This document shows positions 1 through 9,480 of a stretch of 9,480 nt of DNA, piece by piece. Below the pieces are notes generated by a model that saw only the letters and a list, made by a program, of their open reading frames with translations, searched no databases and was not told the DNA's origin. The stretch lies in assembly GCA_009843675.1 (NCBI GenBank), contig VYCZ01000360.1, positions 2,629-12,108 of the forward strand, given 5' to 3'. Made by a program: the position numbers and the translations under genes. This DNA comes from Gammaproteobacteria bacterium (GTDB taxonomy: Bacteria > Pseudomonadota > Gammaproteobacteria > Eutrophobiales > Eutrophobiaceae). Numbering within the stretch: position 1 is the stretch's first letter; every line of letters begins with the position of its first letter.

Positions 1-77
1 GATTACGGGTTTCCGTATTGATCTTCGGGCGCTCAACGCCGGTGGAGCTTGAGTTCACCCAGGTGGAGAAGGAGTAG
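1..77 (+). CDS. nusG: Transcription termination/antitermination factor NusG, C-terminal end (partial)
   Basis: The window opens inside this gene. Reading from base 3 gives 24 codons and a TAG stop at 75-77. The peptide includes VSVLIFGRSTPVELEFTQVE, which matches the last part of the E. coli NusG KOW domain ([20 protein letters not shown]). NusG binds the beta' clamp through its N-terminal domain, which lies outside the window. In E. coli its KOW domain contacts Rho or ribosomal protein S10. Its place directly upstream of rplK is the usual proteobacterial order (secE-nusG-rplK), which supports the call. Only the C-terminal tail can be seen, so nothing can be said of the start or length. Nothing in the visible part looks broken. 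Confidence 0.95.
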   Translation, partial: LRVSVLIFGRSTPVELEFTQVEKE

Positions 78-88
78 AGACGATATTG

Positions 89-103
89 CTGCGTAATTCG
101 CAG
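89..103 (+). promoter_or_regulatory. Small hairpin overlapping the rplK ribosome binding site; candidate L1 feedback region
   Basis: CTGCG (89-93) and CGCAG (99-103) form a perfect 5-bp stem around the loop TAATT. The last two bases of the 3' arm (102-103) are the first two of the rplK AGGAG motif, so folding would partly hide the ribosome binding site. In E. coli, L1 represses its own operon by binding the L11 leader mRNA, so a structured site is expected here. This hairpin is short, and I could not recognise the rRNA-like L1 binding fold in it. Assigning it to L1 control is inference from position alone. Confidence 0.3.
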
Positions 104-106
104 GAG
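102..106 (+). promoter_or_regulatory. Ribosome binding site deciding the GTG start of rplK
   Basis: AGGAG lies 7 bases before the GTG at 114. It supports that GTG as the start, because the encoded N-terminus (M)AKK is the conserved L11 start and no ATG lies nearby in frame. Confidence 0.85.
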
Positions 107-113
107 TAAGACA

Positions 114-560
114 GTGGCAAAGAAAACCGGTTCAAAGAAAATCAGTACCTATATCAAGTTGCAGGTGCCGGCGGGGCAGGCAAACCCGAGCCCCCCGGTC
201 GGTCCGGCGCTGGGTCAGCACAGCTTGAATATTATGGAGTTCTGCAAGGCATTCAATGCGCAGACCCAGAATATGGAGGAAGGCCTGCCCGTGCCGACAA
301 TCATCACGGTCTATACGGACAAGAGTTTCTCGTTCATAACGAAAACACCCCCGGCTTCCTACCTGTTGAAGAAGGCCGCGGGAATAGAAAGCGGCAGCGG
401 CACGCCCAACACGGACAAGGTCGGCAAGGTGACGCGGGCTCAACTTGAAGAAATCGCAAGAGCCAAGGATCCTGACCTGACAGCAATGGACCTCGATGCA
501 GCCGTGCTGACTATCGCCGGAACGGCAAGAAGCATGGGCATCGAGACGGAGGTGGCCTGA
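114..560 (+). CDS. rplK: 50S ribosomal protein L11
   Basis: L11 binds the GTPase-associated centre of 23S rRNA at the base of the L12 stalk. It works with L10/L12 in recruiting translation factors and is needed for RelA activation. The protein is 148 aa; E. coli has 142. The N-terminal domain carries the conserved proline-rich [13 protein letters not shown] (about residues 23-35) and [11 protein letters not shown]. The C-terminal rRNA-binding domain shows [32 protein letters not shown] and GTARSMGI. It starts with GTG. Five of the six extra residues come from a 15-base in-frame tandem duplication (118-132 and 133-147), which gives AKKTG followed by SKKIS where E. coli has a single AKK. The sixth is at the C-terminus. 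In E. coli, PrmA methylates Ala1, Lys3 and Lys39 of L11, so the duplication sits beside a modification site. The gene ends one base before rplA. Confidence 0.98.
   Translation: MAKKTGSKKISTYIKLQVPAGQANPSPPVGPALGQHSLNIMEFCKAFNAQTQNMEEGLPVPTIITVYTDKSFSFITKTPPASYLLKKAAGIESGSGTPNTDKVGKVTRAQLEEIARAKDPDLTAMDLDAAVLTIAGTARSMGIETEVA
118..147 (+). repeat. 15-bp imperfect tandem duplication inside the 5' end of rplK
   Basis: Bases 118-132 and 133-147 match at 12 of 15 positions, and the first nine (CAAAGAAAA) are identical. The unit is five codons, so the frame is kept. Its length equals the five-residue N-terminal excess over E. coli L11. Replication slippage on an A-rich codon run is the likely origin (inference). 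Confidence 0.7.
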
Positions 561-561
561 G

Positions 562-1251
562 ATGGCAAGATTATCGAAGCGCGTGCGCGAGACCAGGGAA
601 AAATTCGATGCCGGGAAATCCTATGCAGTTCTTGATGCTCTCAACCTGCTCAAGGAGAACGCGACGGCAAAGTTTGACGAGACTGTGGAGGTGGCTATCA
701 ACCTCGGCGTAGACCCGAGAAAATCCGACCAGATCGTCCGGGGATCGACCGTGTTGCCCCAGGGAACGGGCAAGGTCGTCAAGGTGGCCGTGTTCGCCCA
801 GGGTGACCAGGCCGACGAGGCCAAGGCTGCCGGCGCCGAATACATAGGCATGCAGGACCTGGCTGAACAGATTCAGGGCGGGATGATGGATTTCAACGTT
901 GTCTTTGCCGCGTCGGATGCCTTGCCGGTGGTGGGCATGCTGGGTAAACTGCTCGGCCCCCGCGGATTGATGCCCAACCCGAAAACGGGCACGGTGACGA
1001 AAGATACCGGCCAGGCAGTACGCAATGCAAAAGCGGGCCAGGTTCGTTACCGGACGGACAAGAACGGGATCATCCATTGCGGAATAGGCAAGACATCATT
1101 TGCCGCGGAGGCACTGAAGGACAACCTGGATACCCTGCTGGCAGACCTGAAAAAGGCGAAACCGAGCACTTCCAAGGGTATCTACCTGAAAAAAATCAGT
1201 CTTTCAACCACCATGGGTCCGGGCATCATGGTTGACCAGGCGGCGTTGTAG
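562..1251 (+). CDS. rplA: 50S ribosomal protein L1
   Basis: L1 forms the mobile stalk at the ribosomal E site and helps release deacylated tRNA. In E. coli it is also the translational repressor of rplK-rplA. The protein is 229 aa (E. coli 234). It shows the family landmarks: N-terminal [13 protein letters not shown], the segment [20 protein letters not shown], the domain II signature [16 protein letters not shown] (about residues 131-146) and a C-terminal half with [15 protein letters not shown]. The ATG at 562 is preceded by GGAGGT at 548-553, inside the rplK coding end and 8 bases away. With a one-base gap to rplK, translational coupling is likely, which would balance L11 and L1. No truncation or odd residue stands out. 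Confidence 0.98.
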   Translation: MARLSKRVRETREKFDAGKSYAVLDALNLLKENATAKFDETVEVAINLGVDPRKSDQIVRGSTVLPQGTGKVVKVAVFAQGDQADEAKAAGAEYIGMQDLAEQIQGGMMDFNVVFAASDALPVVGMLGKLLGPRGLMPNPKTGTVTKDTGQAVRNAKAGQVRYRTDKNGIIHCGIGKTSFAAEALKDNLDTLLADLKKAKPSTSKGIYLKKISLSTTMGPGIMVDQAAL

Positions 1252-1256
1252 TCAGC

Positions 1257-1261
1257 GGAGG
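1257..1261 (+). promoter_or_regulatory. Ribosome binding site deciding the start of rplJ
   Basis: GGAGG lies 6 bases before the ATG at 1268, in the 16-base space after the rplA stop. It favours this ATG over an in-frame ATG at 1232, which lies inside rplA, has no comparable motif and would add twelve arginine-rich residues not found in L10. Confidence 0.85.
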
Positions 1262-1267
1262 CGGATA

Positions 1268-1792
1268 ATGGGTCTTTCACTGGAACAGAAGCAGGCCGTT
1301 GTGGCTGAAGTCGCGGCAGTGGCTGCCGAGGCCCCCGCGGCCATCGCGGCAGAGTACAAGGGGCTGGACGTCGCCGAAATGACAGCGTTAAGGCGCTCGG
1401 CCCACAGCGCGGGGGTTTATCTCAGGGTGGTTCGGAACACCCTGGCGCGCCGCGCCCTGGAAGGAACGCAATTTGAATGTATGCGCGAGACACTTACCGG
1501 TCCGTTGCTCCTTGCCTTTTCCAACGAGGAACCGGGATCGGCGGCAAAGGTGATTCGCGATTTCGCCAGGGAAAATGAAAAGCTGGTCGTCCGGCTTATT
1601 GCCGTGGACGGGCAGCTGCTTGATACCGCGCAGATTGAAAGCGTTGCGAATATGCCGACCCAGGACCAGGCGCGGGCCATGTTGCTGGGTCTGTTGCAGG
1701 CCCCGCTCAGCAAGTTCCTGCGCGTTCTGTCGGAACCGGAAGCGAAATTCCTGCGCTTGCTTGACGCTCACCGCGAACAACAAGCTAACTAA
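1268..1792 (+). CDS. rplJ: 50S ribosomal protein L10 (L12-stalk base), long C-terminal helix
   Basis: L10 anchors the L12 dimers to the ribosome next to L11. The protein is 174 aa (E. coli 165). The N-terminal rRNA-binding domain aligns closely: EQKQAVVAEV, the MTALRR segment, GVYLRVVRNTLARRALEGT and the GPLLLAFS segment. Everything up to the MPT motif (residues 130-132) is collinear with E. coli. All nine extra residues lie after it, in the helix that binds L12. That helix holds an internal repeat of 11-residue period, SKFLRVLSEPE then AKFLRLLDAHR. From memory, its length after the PT/PS motif (43 residues) equals that of Thermotoga L10, which carries three L12 dimers. The gene follows rplA by 16 bases, so the long leader RNA that mediates L10-L12 feedback in E. 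coli is not between the genes. Confidence 0.97.
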   Translation: MGLSLEQKQAVVAEVAAVAAEAPAAIAAEYKGLDVAEMTALRRSAHSAGVYLRVVRNTLARRALEGTQFECMRETLTGPLLLAFSNEEPGSAAKVIRDFARENEKLVVRLIAVDGQLLDTAQIESVANMPTQDQARAMLLGLLQAPLSKFLRVLSEPEAKFLRLLDAHREQQAN

Positions 1793-1822
1793 TATTCAGT
1801 ATGTGTCAAAGAGGAGTAGAAA

Positions 1823-2203
1823 ATGTCTGTCTCAAAAGATGAAATCAAAGCGGCCTTGAGCAGTATGCCGGTCATGGACCTGGTAGGTCTGATCTCGGAG
1901 CTGGAAGAAGAATGGGGCGTCAGCGCCGCTGCGCCTGTCGCAGCCGTGGCTGCAGCCGGCCCTGCTGCAGCGGCGGAAGAAGCTGAGGAAAAGACCGAGT
2001 TCGACGTGGTCATGAGCAGCTTCGGGAGCAGCAAGGTGCCGGTGATCAAGGTGGTTCGGGCTATTACCGGTATGGGATTGAAAGAAGCGAAAGAGCTGGT
2101 GGAAGGTGTACCGGCTACAATCAGGGAAGCAATAGGCAAGGATGAAGCCGAAGAGGTAAAGGCGAAGCTGGAAGAGGCTGGCGCCACGGTTGAACTTAAA
2201 TAG
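1823..2203 (+). CDS. rplL: 50S ribosomal protein L7/L12
   Basis: L12 is the multicopy stalk protein that recruits and stimulates translational GTPases. The protein is 126 aa (E. coli 121). The N-terminal dimerisation and L10-binding region is residues 1 to about 33 (the [20 protein letters not shown] segment). It is followed by an Ala/Pro/Glu hinge (about 34-58), slightly longer than in E. coli. The globular C-terminal domain starts near EEKTEFDVV and contains the factor-binding face [22 protein letters not shown], shown here as [19 protein letters not shown]. The start is ATG with GAGGAG at 1811-1816, 6 bases upstream, a strong site that fits the need for several copies per ribosome. It lies 30 bases after rplJ and ends the ribosomal part of the cluster. 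Confidence 0.98.
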   Translation: MSVSKDEIKAALSSMPVMDLVGLISELEEEWGVSAAAPVAAVAAAGPAAAAEEAEEKTEFDVVMSSFGSSKVPVIKVVRAITGMGLKEAKELVEGVPATIREAIGKDEAEEVKAKLEEAGATVELK

Positions 2204-2220
2204 TTCGACTCTGGTGTATT

Positions 2221-2241
2221 TTTTGACTGCACCTGTCAAAA
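2221..2241 (+). other. Weak hairpin just after rplL
   Basis: TTTTGAC (2221-2227) pairs with GTCAAAA (2235-2241) around a 7-base loop. It starts 17 bases after the rplL stop. The stem is AT-rich and no T-run follows, so it does not look like an intrinsic terminator on the + strand. It could be a pausing or mRNA 3'-end element if the transcript is processed here, as happens between rplL and rpoB in E. coli. This is only a structural observation. Confidence 0.3.
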
Positions 2242-2265
2242 CCCGGCGCGCGGGAAACGGCGAAT

Positions 2266-2325
2266 GACGGGGACAGATCTGACTCTGTGCCCGTTGTCGG
2301 GGGCATGCGTTGATATGTCCCCGTC
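2266..2325. repeat. REPIN-like element: paired imperfect hairpins bounded by a perfect 10-bp inverted repeat
   Basis: The ends are GACGGGGACA (2266-2275) and TGTCCCCGTC (2316-2325), a perfect inverted repeat. Each end can instead fold locally. Hairpin A (2267-2294) has 10 pairs and one G-G mismatch around the loop TCTGAC. Hairpin C (2298-2323) has 9 pairs, one of them G-T, around an 8-base loop. The two hairpins are degenerate inverted copies of one motif, three bases apart. Two REP-type hairpins facing each other is the layout of REPINs, which are moved by REP-associated tyrosine transposases. No transposase gene is in the window. The folding is seen directly; the mobile-element identity is inference from layout and from my recollection that GGGGACA/TGTCCCC palindromes are common in gammaproteobacterial spacers. 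Confidence 0.55.
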
Positions 2326-2345
2326 GCTCGCATGTCTCGCGAGCG
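2325..2345 (+). other. GC-rich hairpin adjoining the REPIN-like element
   Basis: CGCTCGC (2325-2331) pairs with GCGAGCG (2339-2345) around a 7-base loop, directly at the end of the inverted repeat (they share base 2325). Together with hairpins A and C it makes three stems in about 80 bases of untranslated RNA between rplL and rpoB. E. coli has an attenuator and an RNase III site in this gap, so a similar role in lowering or processing rpoBC mRNA is possible but unproven. No T-run follows the stem. Confidence 0.45.
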
Positions 2346-2439
2346 GGAAATCTACGGAGGCGGATGCCTGCCTGCAACCCGCATGGGCATGTTCAAGTCC
2401 GACCGCTTTCCTCACTTTTCTTCATGATGAGGGTATGTA

Positions 2440-5400
2440 ATGACCTACTCCTACACTGAAAAGAAACGCCTGCGCAAGGATTTCGGAAAAAGACAAAGCA
2501 TACTGGACGTGCCTTACCTGCTGGCGACCCAGAGAAATTCCTACGATCAGTTCCTGCAATCCGGCCGCGCCCCCGAAGAACGGGAGGGTGCCGGTTTGCA
2601 TGCCGCGTTCAAGTCGGTCTTCCCGATGGACAGCTATTCGGGCAATGCCGCCCTGGAGTATGTCAGCTACAGGCTGGATGAACCGGCGTTTGACGTCAAG
2701 GAATGCAAAATGCGGGGACTCACTTACGCGGCATCGTTGAAGGCCAAGGTAAGGTTGATCATTTACGACAAGGAAGCGGGCCTGAGCAACAAGATAGTGA
2801 AGGATATCAAGGAACAGGAAGTCTACATGGGCGAACTCCCGTTGATGACTGAAACCGGGACCTTCGTGATCAACGGCACGGAGCGGGTGATAGTATTCCA
2901 GTTGCACAGGTCGCCCGGCGTGTTTTTTGAAAGCGACAAGGGCAAGACCCATTCATCCGGCAAGCTGCTTTATTCCGCCCGCGTGATACCCTACCGCGGG
3001 TCATGGCTGGACTTTGAATTTGACCCGAAAGATATTGTTTACTGCCGTATCGACCGGCGCCGCAAGATCCTGGCAACCATATTATTGCAGGCGCTGGGTT
3101 ACACCTCCCAGGATATCCTGGACATCTTTTTTGAAACTGACCGGTTCAGACTGGACGAAGACGGTATATACCTGAACCTGATTGCAGAACGCCTGCGCGG
3201 GGAAACGGTCACGTTCGATATCGCGGACCAGAAGGGAAACGTCATCATAGAAAGTGAAAAGCGTATCAACGTAAGACACATCCGTGACCTTGAAAAAGCC
3301 GGCATCAAGGAACTGAAAGTCCCCGAGGAATACCTCATCGGGAAGGTGCTTGCGAGGGACGTAGTCGATACGGAGACCGGCGAAATCCTGGCGCCGGCCA
3401 ACACTGAAATAACGCCGGAAATCCTGGAGACCCTGCAACAGCCGGGCAAGCTGGAACTGGAGACCCTGTTCGTCAACGACCTGAATTGCGGATCGTTTAT
3501 TTCCGATACCCTGCGCATGGACCAGACCGAGTCGCAGCAGGATGCGCAGATTGAAATTTACCGGGTCATGCGTCCCGGCGAACCGCCGACAAAGGAATCC
3601 GCAGAGAACCTGTTCAAGAACCTGTTTTTCTCCCTGGACCGTTATGACCTGTCCGCAGTCGGGAGGATGAAGTTCAATCGCCGGGTTAGCCGCCAGGAGG
3701 TTACCGGACCGGGCGTCATCTATGACGGAAAATATTTCAGCCAGCGGAACGATGAATTATCCAAAGGGATGTACGCCGACCTGGGCGATACTTCCGATAT
3801 CATCGACGTGTTGCAGACCCTGATGGACATTCGTAACGGTAAGGGTACTGTTGATGATATCGATCACCTGGGCAACCGCAGGGTGCGGAGCGTCGGGGAA
3901 ATGGTGGAGAACCAGTTCAGGATCGGACTTGTCCGGCTGGAGCGCGCGGTCAAGGAACGGCTGAGCCTTGCTGAATCCGAGGGACTGATGCCCCAGGAGA
4001 TCATCAATGCGAAGCCTGTTTCAGCGGTGGTGAAGGAATTCTTCGGCTCGAGCCAGCTTTCCCAGTTCATGGATCAGAACAATCCGTTGTCGGAAATCAC
4101 CCACAAGCGGCGCATTTCCGCACTCGGTCCCGGCGGGTTGACCCGGGAGCGGGCGGGTTTCGAAGTGCGTGACGTGCACCCGACCCATTATGGCAGGGTT
4201 TGCCCCATTGAAACCCCTGAAGGTCCCAATATCGGACTGATCAATTCCCTTGCAGTTTATGCGCGCACCAACGAATACGGATTTCTGGAAACGCCCTACA
4301 GAAAGGTGGAAGACGAAAAAGTGACCAGTGACATTGAGTACTTGTCTGCGATTGAGGAAGGGGATTACATCATTGCCCAGGCCAACTCCAACCAGAATGA
4401 CAAAGGCCGGTTGATTGACGAACTCGTGTCATGCCGGCACCAGGATGAAGCCATTATGTCCACGCCGGAAAGGGTTCAGTATATGGACGTATCTCCCAGG
4501 CAGATTGTATCGGTTGCCGCGGCGCTGATTCCCTTCCTGGAGCATGACGACGCTAACAGGGCATTGATGGGCTCCAACATGCAGCGCCAGGCGGTGCCGA
4601 CGGTGCGCGCCGAGAAACCGCTGGTCGGCACCGGCATCGAACGGACGGTGGCGAAAGATTCCGGGGTTACGGTTACCTCGGGGCGCGGTGGTATCGTAGA
4701 CTCCGTCGACGCCAGCCGCATCGTGGTGCGGGTGAATGATGAGGAGATAGTGCCCGGGGAGCCGGGTGTCGATATCTACAACCTGATCAAGTATACCCGT
4801 TCCAACCAGAACACCTGTATCAACCAGAAGCCCCTGGTCAAGCCCGGCGACGTGATTGCCGGGGGAGATGTACTGGCTGACGGCCCTGCGACGGACCTGG
4901 GAGAACTGGCCCTGGGGCAGAACCTGATGGTCGCTTTCATGCCGTGGAACGGTTATAATTTCGAGGATTCCATCCTGATTTCCGAGCGCCTGGTCAAGGA
5001 TGAACGTTACACCAGCATTCATATAGAAGAACTCAATTGCGTCGCGCGCGATATCAAGCTCGGGCCCGAAGAGATTTCCGCGGATATCCCGAATGTCAGC
5101 GAGAGCGCACTGAGCAAGCTCGACGAGTCCGGCATCGTATATATCGGCGCCGAGGTAAGTCCGGGAGATATCCTGGTCGGCAAGGTAACTCCGAAAGGCG
5201 AGACGCAACTTACGCCGGAGGAGAAACTGCTGCGGGCGATATTCGGCGAGAAGGCATCCGACGTCAAGGATACCTCCCTGCGCGTGCCTTCAGGCATGAA
5301 CGGTACGGTCATAGACGTGCAGGTGTTTACCCGTGACGGTGTGGAAAAGGACGCCCGGGCCATGGAAATAGAAGAGGCGGAATTGAACCGGGTCAGGAAG

Positions 5401-6582
5401 GATTTGAACGACCAGTTGCGAATTATGGAAGACGGGGTTTATCAACGGCTGGAACGCAATCTCGTCGGGCAGAAGCCGCAAGGCGGACCGAGCGGTTACA
5501 AGCGCGGCAGCGCCATTACCAGTGAATTCCTGGCGGATACACCCCGCGAGAAATGGTTTGAAATCCGTTTTCGCGACGAGAAACTAAGCCGTATGCTGGA
5601 GCAGGCAGCGGAGCGGTTGCGGCAGCTCAAGGAGGAGTTTGACGACAAGTTCAAGGACAAGCGGGACAAGTTGACTTCCGGAGACGATCTCGCCCCCGGC
5701 GTATTGAAAATCGTCAAGGTGTATCTTGCGGTCAAGCGGCATATCCAGCCGGGTGACAAAATGGCGGGCCGGCACGGTAACAAGGGCGTTATTTCCACCA
5801 TCATACCGGTTGAAGACATGCCTTACCTGGAGGACGGGACACCGGTGGATATCGTACTGAACCCCCTGGGTGTGCCTTCCCGCATGAACGTGGGCCAGGT
5901 ATTGGAAACTCACCTGGGCTGGGCGGCCAAGGGCCTGGGCCGGCGCATCGGCGCCATGCTTGCGGCGCAGGAAAATACCAGGAAGTTGCGCGCGTTCCTG
6001 GAAAAGGTCTACAACAAAAGCGGCGGCAGGAAGGAAAAGCTGGGTGAACTCTCGGATGCCGAAATCCTGCAACTCGCGGAGAACCTCAAGGATGGCGTGC
6101 CCATCGCCACCCCGGTTTTTGACGGGGCCAGCGAGCAGGAAATCAAGGACATGCTGGAACTCGCCGGACTGAACCGCGACGGCCAGAGCATCCTGTATGA
6201 CGGCAGGACCGGAGACCCGTTCGACCGGCCGATTACCGTGGGTTATATGTACATGTTGAAACTCAACCACCTTGTCGACGACAAGATGCATGCCCGTTCC
6301 ACCGGACCCTACAGCCTGGTCACCCAGCAACCCCTGGGCGGCAAGGCGCAATTCGGCGGTCAGCGCTTTGGTGAAATGGAGGTCTGGGCCCTGGAGGCGT
6401 ACGGCGCGGCCTATACCTTGCAGGAAATGCTGACGGTCAAGTCCGATGACGTGAACGGCCGTACCAAGATGTACAAGAACATCGTCGACGGCAACCACCA
6501 GATAGAAGCCGGGATGCCCGAGTCCTTCAACGTTCTGTTGAAGGAGATCAAGTCCCTGGGCATAGACATAGAACTTGAGTGA
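2440..6582 (+). CDS. rpoB: DNA-directed RNA polymerase subunit beta
   Basis: Beta forms one pincer and half the active site of RNA polymerase. The protein is 1380 aa (E. coli 1342; Pseudomonas slightly longer than E. coli). Landmarks in order: N-terminal [14 protein letters not shown]; protrusion and lobe; rifamycin region [13 protein letters not shown] (534-546) with the sensitive-type residues Q542, D545, H555 and S560; [15 protein letters not shown]; flap; proteobacterial insertion 2 (about 975-1080); [13 protein letters not shown] with catalytic-site lysines K1107 and K1115; and a C-terminal clamp part ([33 protein letters not shown]). Oddities are a net 22-residue insertion at about 428-450, Phe153 where Ser is near-invariant (E. 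coli S147), and Leu at 211 where E. coli has Pro205. The ATG is preceded by GAGGG (2429-2433), 6 bases upstream. The rplL-rpoB gap is 236 bases; rpoC follows 11 bases downstream. Confidence 0.99.
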   Translation: MTYSYTEKKRLRKDFGKRQSILDVPYLLATQRNSYDQFLQSGRAPEEREGAGLHAAFKSVFPMDSYSGNAALEYVSYRLDEPAFDVKECKMRGLTYAASLKAKVRLIIYDKEAGLSNKIVKDIKEQEVYMGELPLMTETGTFVINGTERVIVFQLHRSPGVFFESDKGKTHSSGKLLYSARVIPYRGSWLDFEFDPKDIVYCRIDRRRKILATILLQALGYTSQDILDIFFETDRFRLDEDGIYLNLIAERLRGETVTFDIADQKGNVIIESEKRINVRHIRDLEKAGIKELKVPEEYLIGKVLARDVVDTETGEILAPANTEITPEILETLQQPGKLELETLFVNDLNCGSFISDTLRMDQTESQQDAQIEIYRVMRPGEPPTKESAENLFKNLFFSLDRYDLSAVGRMKFNRRVSRQEVTGPGVIYDGKYFSQRNDELSKGMYADLGDTSDIIDVLQTLMDIRNGKGTVDDIDHLGNRRVRSVGEMVENQFRIGLVRLERAVKERLSLAESEGLMPQEIINAKPVSAVVKEFFGSSQLSQFMDQNNPLSEITHKRRISALGPGGLTRERAGFEVRDVHPTHYGRVCPIETPEGPNIGLINSLAVYARTNEYGFLETPYRKVEDEKVTSDIEYLSAIEEGDYIIAQANSNQNDKGRLIDELVSCRHQDEAIMSTPERVQYMDVSPRQIVSVAAALIPFLEHDDANRALMGSNMQRQAVPTVRAEKPLVGTGIERTVAKDSGVTVTSGRGGIVDSVDASRIVVRVNDEEIVPGEPGVDIYNLIKYTRSNQNTCINQKPLVKPGDVIAGGDVLADGPATDLGELALGQNLMVAFMPWNGYNFEDSILISERLVKDERYTSIHIEELNCVARDIKLGPEEISADIPNVSESALSKLDESGIVYIGAEVSPGDILVGKVTPKGETQLTPEEKLLRAIFGEKASDVKDTSLRVPSGMNGTVIDVQVFTRDGVEKDARAMEIEEAELNRVRKDLNDQLRIMEDGVYQRLERNLVGQKPQGGPSGYKRGSAITSEFLADTPREKWFEIRFRDEKLSRMLEQAAERLRQLKEEFDDKFKDKRDKLTSGDDLAPGVLKIVKVYLAVKRHIQPGDKMAGRHGNKGVISTIIPVEDMPYLEDGTPVDIVLNPLGVPSRMNVGQVLETHLGWAAKGLGRRIGAMLAAQENTRKLRAFLEKVYNKSGGRKEKLGELSDAEILQLAENLKDGVPIATPVFDGASEQEIKDMLELAGLNRDGQSILYDGRTGDPFDRPITVGYMYMLKLNHLVDDKMHARSTGPYSLVTQQPLGGKAQFGGQRFGEMEVWALEAYGAAYTLQEMLTVKSDDVNGRTKMYKNIVDGNHQIEAGMPESFNVLLKEIKSLGIDIELE

Positions 6583-6585
6583 GGT
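6581..6585 (+). promoter_or_regulatory. Ribosome binding site deciding the TTG start of rpoC
   Basis: GAGGT overlaps the rpoB stop (TGA 6580-6582) and lies 8 bases before TTG at 6594. The TTG is chosen because it is followed by codons for [10 protein letters not shown], the conserved beta' N-terminus. The first in-frame ATG is about 40 codons further in and would remove conserved sequence. Confidence 0.85.
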
Positions 6586-6593
6586 AGTGAACA

Positions 6594-9480
<2,887 letters not shown>

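Noticed and set aside
49..87. Possible promoter (TTGAGT then GATATT) before rplK
   Set aside because: The spacing is about 27 bases, far from the usual 16-18, and no better -10 box is present.
1232..1267. Upstream in-frame start for rplJ
   Set aside because: It would overlap rplA, lacks a ribosome binding site and adds residues absent from L10. The ATG at 1268 has GGAGG at the right distance and gives the conserved N-terminus.
1575..1859. Second + strand frame inside rplJ and into rplL (94 codons)
   Set aside because: It overlaps two well-supported genes in another frame and its peptide resembles nothing I know.
2204..2439. Intrinsic terminator between rplL and rpoB
   Set aside because: The GC-rich stems at 2267-2345 are not followed by a T-run on either strand, and the T-run at 2219-2224 precedes its hairpin. 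Partial attenuation remains possible.
5037..5336. + strand frame inside rpoB (99 codons), Arg-rich
   Set aside because: It is an alternate-frame reading of conserved beta sequence with typical Arg/Gly bias.

Overview
The window is a stretch of the conserved ribosomal-protein / RNA-polymerase cluster: the 3' end of nusG, then rplK (L11), rplA (L1), rplJ (L10), rplL (L7/L12), rpoB (beta) and the first two thirds of rpoC (beta'). All genes are on the + strand. The proteins align with Escherichia coli and Pseudomonas counterparts along their whole length. Features such as the proteobacterial beta insertion 2, a trigger loop apparently interrupted as in beta' insertion 3, and a TTG start of rpoC (a start I recall from Pseudomonas) point to a gammaproteobacterium outside the Enterobacterales. 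The DNA is moderately GC-rich. I cannot name the family or genus.

Layout: 1-77 is the nusG end. A 36-base gap carries a small hairpin that touches the rplK ribosome binding site. Positions 114-1251 hold rplK and rplA, one base apart. rplJ follows after only 16 bases, and rplL after 30 more. A 236-base gap (2204-2439) contains a compact run of hairpins, including a paired-hairpin REPIN-like element. rpoB (2440-6582) and rpoC (6594 onward) are 11 bases apart, and rpoC runs off the window end.

The genes work together in gene expression. NusG couples RNA polymerase to partner factors. L1, L11, L10 and L12 build the mobile stalks of the 50S subunit, where translation factors bind. Beta and beta' form the catalytic core of RNA polymerase. 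The tight spacing suggests co-transcription of the whole set, with rpo output possibly set by the structured RNA in the rplL-rpoB gap.

I found no new gene system: this is a core housekeeping locus. The points worth a second look are smaller. L10 has a C-terminal helix long enough for three L12 dimers instead of two. An in-frame 15-base tandem duplication lies at the methylated N-terminus of L11. The rplJ leader RNA is absent from its usual place. A REPIN-like element lies between rplL and rpoB. A Ser-to-Phe change sits in the N-terminal rifamycin cluster of beta. Lineage insertions occur in beta and beta'.
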